A stretch of DNA of 64,000 nucleotides from Pelomonas paludis (GTDB lineage Bacteria; Pseudomonadota; Gammaproteobacteria; Burkholderiales; Burkholderiaceae_C). The stretch covers positions 558,001-622,000 of the forward strand of contig NZ_JBDPZD010000002.1 in the NCBI RefSeq assembly GCF_039872745.1. Direction: 5' to 3'. The notes beneath the pieces were generated by a model. It was not told the DNA's origin. It worked only from the letters and a program-made list of their open reading frames with translations, and searched no databases. The position numbers and the translations under genes are program-made. Positions 61,481-64,000 of this stretch are shown one piece after another (positions within the stretch are counted from its first letter, which is position 1; each line of letters starts with the position of its first letter).

Positions 61481-61496
61481 GCCCCCTTGAGGGGGC
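61481..61496. repeat. GC palindrome between thrC and moeA
   Basis: GCCCCC-TTGA-GGGGGC is a perfect 6-base stem in the 210-base thrC-moeA gap. It resembles the GC-rich extragenic palindromes elsewhere in the window. No T run follows on either strand, so it is not a convincing terminator. Confidence 0.4.
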
Positions 61497-61606
61497 TGAG
61501 GCCGGACACAAGGCGCCCTGTGGGCGGCTTGTGCCTGCCGAGGAGTTGGGCCGCTGGCCCAACGCGGTCTGCAGGACCCGCGAAGCGGGTACGGGGTGGG
61601 TGGCAA

Positions 61607-63001
61607 TCACGCATTTGCAGTGATGTAGGCCTTGATGGTGGCCACATCGGCCGGCACGACCTGGAAGCGCTTGGGCAGGGACTCGATGCCCTCAAAGCCC
61701 TTGGGGCGCGGAGCCGGTTGGTGCAGGGCTTCCTGGATGGTGGCCTCGAACTTGGCGGGCAGCGCAGTCTCCAGCACGATCACGGTCTCGCCCGGGTCAC
61801 GCTTCTCAAGCGCCACCTTGAGGCCATCCGCAGTGTGCGGGTCGATCACGACCCCAAACTCTGCATGGCAGCGCTGGATGGTGGCCACGCGGTCGGCGTG
61901 CGTGCTCCGGCCGGAGGTGAAGCCGAAGTCGGCGATCTTGCCGCGCTCTTCGGCGGACAGCGTGAAGCTGCTGGCCGTGAAGCGCGCCTTGACGGCATCA
62001 CCATTGCGGCCCAGCAGGTCGGCGATGAAGCGCTCGAAGTTGCTGGCCTTGGAGATGTCCATCGAGGGGCTCGACGTCTCGTGCGTCTCAGCCGCAGCAC
62101 GCGGGCGGTAGCCGCCGGTGCGGAAGAACTCGTCGAGCACGTCGTTCTCGTTGGTGGCGACGATCAGGCGTTGGACCGGCAGGCCCATCATGCGGGCCAC
62201 ATGGCCGGCGCAGACGTTGCCGAAGTTGCCGCTGGGCACGCAGAACGACACCTTCTCGGCATTGCTCTTGGTGGCCTGGAAGTAGCCGGCGAAGTAGTAG
62301 ACGACCTGGGCCAGCAGGCGCGCCCAGTTGATCGAGTTGACCGTACCGATGCGCCACTTGCGCTTGAACTCGAGGTCGTTGCTGACGGCCTTGACGATGT
62401 CCTGGCAGTCGTCAAACACGCCCTCGACGGCGAGGTTGTGGATGTTGGCGTCCTGCAGGCTGAACATCTGGGCCTGCTGGAAGGGGCTCATGCGGCCATT
62501 GGGGCTGAGCATGAAGACATTGACGCCCTGCTTGCCCTTCATCGCGTACTCGGCCGCGCTGCCGGTGTCGCCCGAGGTGGCGCCGAGGATGTTGAGCGTC
62601 TCGCCACGGCGGCCCAGCTCGTACTCGAACAAGGCGCCGAGCAGTTGCATGGCCATGTCCTTGAAGGCCAGCGTGGGGCCGTTGGACAGGGCTTCGAGCG
62701 CGATGCCGCTGTTGCCCAGGCGCGTGAGCGGGACGATCTCCTTCGTGCCGAACACCTCGGGCGTGTAGACCTTGCGCACGAGCGCGCGCAGGTCATCGAC
62801 CGGGATGTCGTCGATGTAGAGCGAGAGGATCTCGAAAGCCAGGTCGGCATAGCTCAGGCCACGCCAGCGCTGCAGGGTGGCGTCGCTGACCTTGGGGTAG
62901 CTGGCCGGCAGATAAAGGCCGCCATCGGGCGCGAGGCCTTCGAGCAGGATGTCGGAAAAGCTGCGGAGCGTGGCATCGCCACGGGTACTTAGGTACTTCA
63001 T
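61607..63001 (-). CDS. thrC: Threonine synthase
   Basis: ThrC converts O-phosphohomoserine to threonine with pyridoxal phosphate. The 464-residue protein has the PLP lysine K114 in TLAFKDMAMQLL, the phosphate-binding loop GATSGDTGSAAEYAM, and the family opening MKYLSTRGDA. It follows hom after 5 bases, forming the threonine branch operon. Confidence 0.97.
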   Translation of the reverse strand: MKYLSTRGDATLRSFSDILLEGLAPDGGLYLPASYPKVSDATLQRWRGLSYADLAFEILSLYIDDIPVDDLRALVRKVYTPEVFGTKEIVPLTRLGNSGIALEALSNGPTLAFKDMAMQLLGALFEYELGRRGETLNILGATSGDTGSAAEYAMKGKQGVNVFMLSPNGRMSPFQQAQMFSLQDANIHNLAVEGVFDDCQDIVKAVSNDLEFKRKWRIGTVNSINWARLLAQVVYYFAGYFQATKSNAEKVSFCVPSGNFGNVCAGHVARMMGLPVQRLIVATNENDVLDEFFRTGGYRPRAAAETHETSSPSMDISKASNFERFIADLLGRNGDAVKARFTASSFTLSAEERGKIADFGFTSGRSTHADRVATIQRCHAEFGVVIDPHTADGLKVALEKRDPGETVIVLETALPAKFEATIQEALHQPAPRPKGFEGIESLPKRFQVVPADVATIKAYITANA

Positions 63002-63006
63002 CAGGA

Positions 63007-64000
63007 TCAGGCCAACTCTTCTTTGCGCAGCTTGACGATGGGGGCCAGCACGGTGGCCAGGGCTTGCATCTTGGCGAGGGCTTCGGTCATCCGGCCCTCG
63101 ACGGTGTCGTGCGTGAGGATGATGACGTCGGTCTGGCGCTCGCCCTCGGCGGACTCGCGTTGCAGCACGGCGTCGATGGAGATGTCGTGCTCGGCCAGGA
63201 TGGTGGTGATGCGGGCCAGCACGCCGGCCTGGTCGGCCACCACGAGGCGCAGGTAGAAAGCCGTCTGCACGTCGCCGATGGGCAGCACCGGCGTGTTGGT
63301 GATGGCGTCGGGCTGGAAGGCCAGGTAAGGCACGCGGTGGTCGGGGTCGGCGGTGGCCAGGCGGGTCACGTCCACCAGGTCCGCAACGACCGCAGAGGCC
63401 GTGGGCTCGGAGCCGGCGCCCTTGCCGTAGAACAGTGTGCTGCCCACGGCGTCACCGTTCACGACAACGGCGTTCATCGCGCCTTCGACATTGGCGATGA
63501 GTCGGGTGGAGGGGATCAGCGTCGGGTGCACGCGCAGCTCGATGCCGTTCTCACGGCGGCGGGTGACCCCGAGCAGCTTGATCCGGTAGCCGAGCTGTTC
63601 GGCGTACTTGATGTCGGCGGCCTGGAGCTTGCTGATGCCCTCGATGTGGGCCTTGTCGAACTGCACGGGCACGCCGAAGGCGATGGCGCTCATCAGCGTC
63701 AGCTTGTGGGCGGCATCCACGCCTTCGATGTCGAAGGTCGGGTCGGCCTCGGCATAGCCCAGGCGCTGGGCTTCCGCGAGCACAGTGCCGAAGTCCAGGC
63801 CCTTGCCGCGCATCTCGGACAGGATGAAGTTGGTGGTGCCGTTGATGATGCCGGCCAGCCACTGGATGCGGTTGGCGGCCAGGCCTTCACGCAGGGCCTT
63901 GATGATGGGGATGCCACCGGCCACGGCGGCCTCGTAGGCCACCACCACGCCCTTGGCGCGCGCAGCTTCGAAGATCTCGGTGCCATGCACGGCCAGCAGG
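63007..64000 (-). CDS. hom: Homoserine dehydrogenase, 5' end outside window
   Basis: The frame is open to the window edge, so the N-terminal NAD(P)-binding part is cut off. Visible parts are the catalytic domain (GGIPIIKALREGLAANRI; GIINGTTNFILSEM; GYAEADPTFDIEGVDAAHK) and a C-terminal ACT domain (YLRLVVADQAGVLARITTIL), which binds threonine for feedback inhibition. Homoserine dehydrogenase reduces aspartate semialdehyde to homoserine. GTG 63990 is an internal valine. Confidence 0.96.
   Translation of the reverse strand, partial: LLAVHGTEIFEAARAKGVVVAYEAAVAGGIPIIKALREGLAANRIQWLAGIINGTTNFILSEMRGKGLDFGTVLAEAQRLGYAEADPTFDIEGVDAAHKLTLMSAIAFGVPVQFDKAHIEGISKLQAADIKYAEQLGYRIKLLGVTRRRENGIELRVHPTLIPSTRLIANVEGAMNAVVVNGDAVGSTLFYGKGAGSEPTASAVVADLVDVTRLATADPDHRVPYLAFQPDAITNTPVLPIGDVQTAFYLRLVVADQAGVLARITTILAEHDISIDAVLQRESAEGERQTDVIILTHDTVEGRMTEALAKMQALATVLAPIVKLRKEELA

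Overview
The window is GC-rich proteobacterial chromosome. The gene content points to Burkholderiales: hom-thrC-moeA-moaD-moaE-clpB relatives, PEP-CTERM secreted proteins, and a urease cluster with HupE/UreJ. It best fits the Rubrivivax/Leptothrix/Roseateles-like branch of the Betaproteobacteria. The genus is an inference from gene families, not from a marker gene. No rRNA, tRNA or CRISPR array was seen. There is one run of 10 Ns (32720-32729), so the assembly is a scaffold.

Layout. 0-8.4 kb: the end of a NarL-type response regulator, a PfkB sugar kinase, moaA-mobA-GNAT, a YceI-like lipoprotein, an Mpo1-like membrane protein, a ketopantoate reductase, TerC and a secreted alpha/beta hydrolase. 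8.4-20.8 kb: a urease locus read leftward (ureA-hupE-ureB-ureC, then ureE-ureF-ureG-ureD). It is split by about 6.3 kb of unrelated genes: two exporters, an HD-GYP protein that lacks its HD pair, a TonB-like protein, a spondin-domain PEP-CTERM protein, a RAYT transposase with its REP palindromes, and a trypsin-like protein lying between two REP pairs. 21-23.6 kb: a membrane protein/winged-helix regulator pair with two identical operators, and nadB. 23.7-29.9 kb: three tandem S9 peptidases, the third without catalytic residues, followed by a remnant of a fourth. 29.9-34.8 kb: a diguanylate cyclase, then MerR, DUF2256 and a photolyase-like gene split by an element with 32-bp inverted ends containing the assembly gap, and a lipoprotein. 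34.9-47.7 kb: two divergent T5SS/PEP-CTERM-repeat proteins, clpB with its ribosome binding site in a perfect hairpin, another PEP-CTERM protein, a STAND-type regulator, crcB and moaE. 48.4-60 kb: a membrane/polyamine gene group. 60-64 kb: moaD, moeA, thrC and hom (truncated at the window edge).

How the genes work together. Molybdenum cofactor genes occur at three places (moaA-mobA, moaE, moaD-moeA). The moaD and moaE genes, usually adjacent in this order of bacteria, are separated by about 11.7 kb. That interval holds the most interesting content: an SPFH-SHOCT protein, a zinc-ribbon/double-DUF4178 membrane protein, a DUF350 membrane protein, an ABM-fold protein, a seven-helix membrane spermidine-synthase homologue, a Tat-lipoprotein FAD amine-oxidase homologue, a two-component system, a serine hydrolase, and an S-adenosylmethionine decarboxylase fused to four membrane helices. 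I read this as a membrane-associated polyamine (aminopropyl) synthesis or modification system. The remnant of a second decarboxylase copy next to it shows that the locus has been rearranged.
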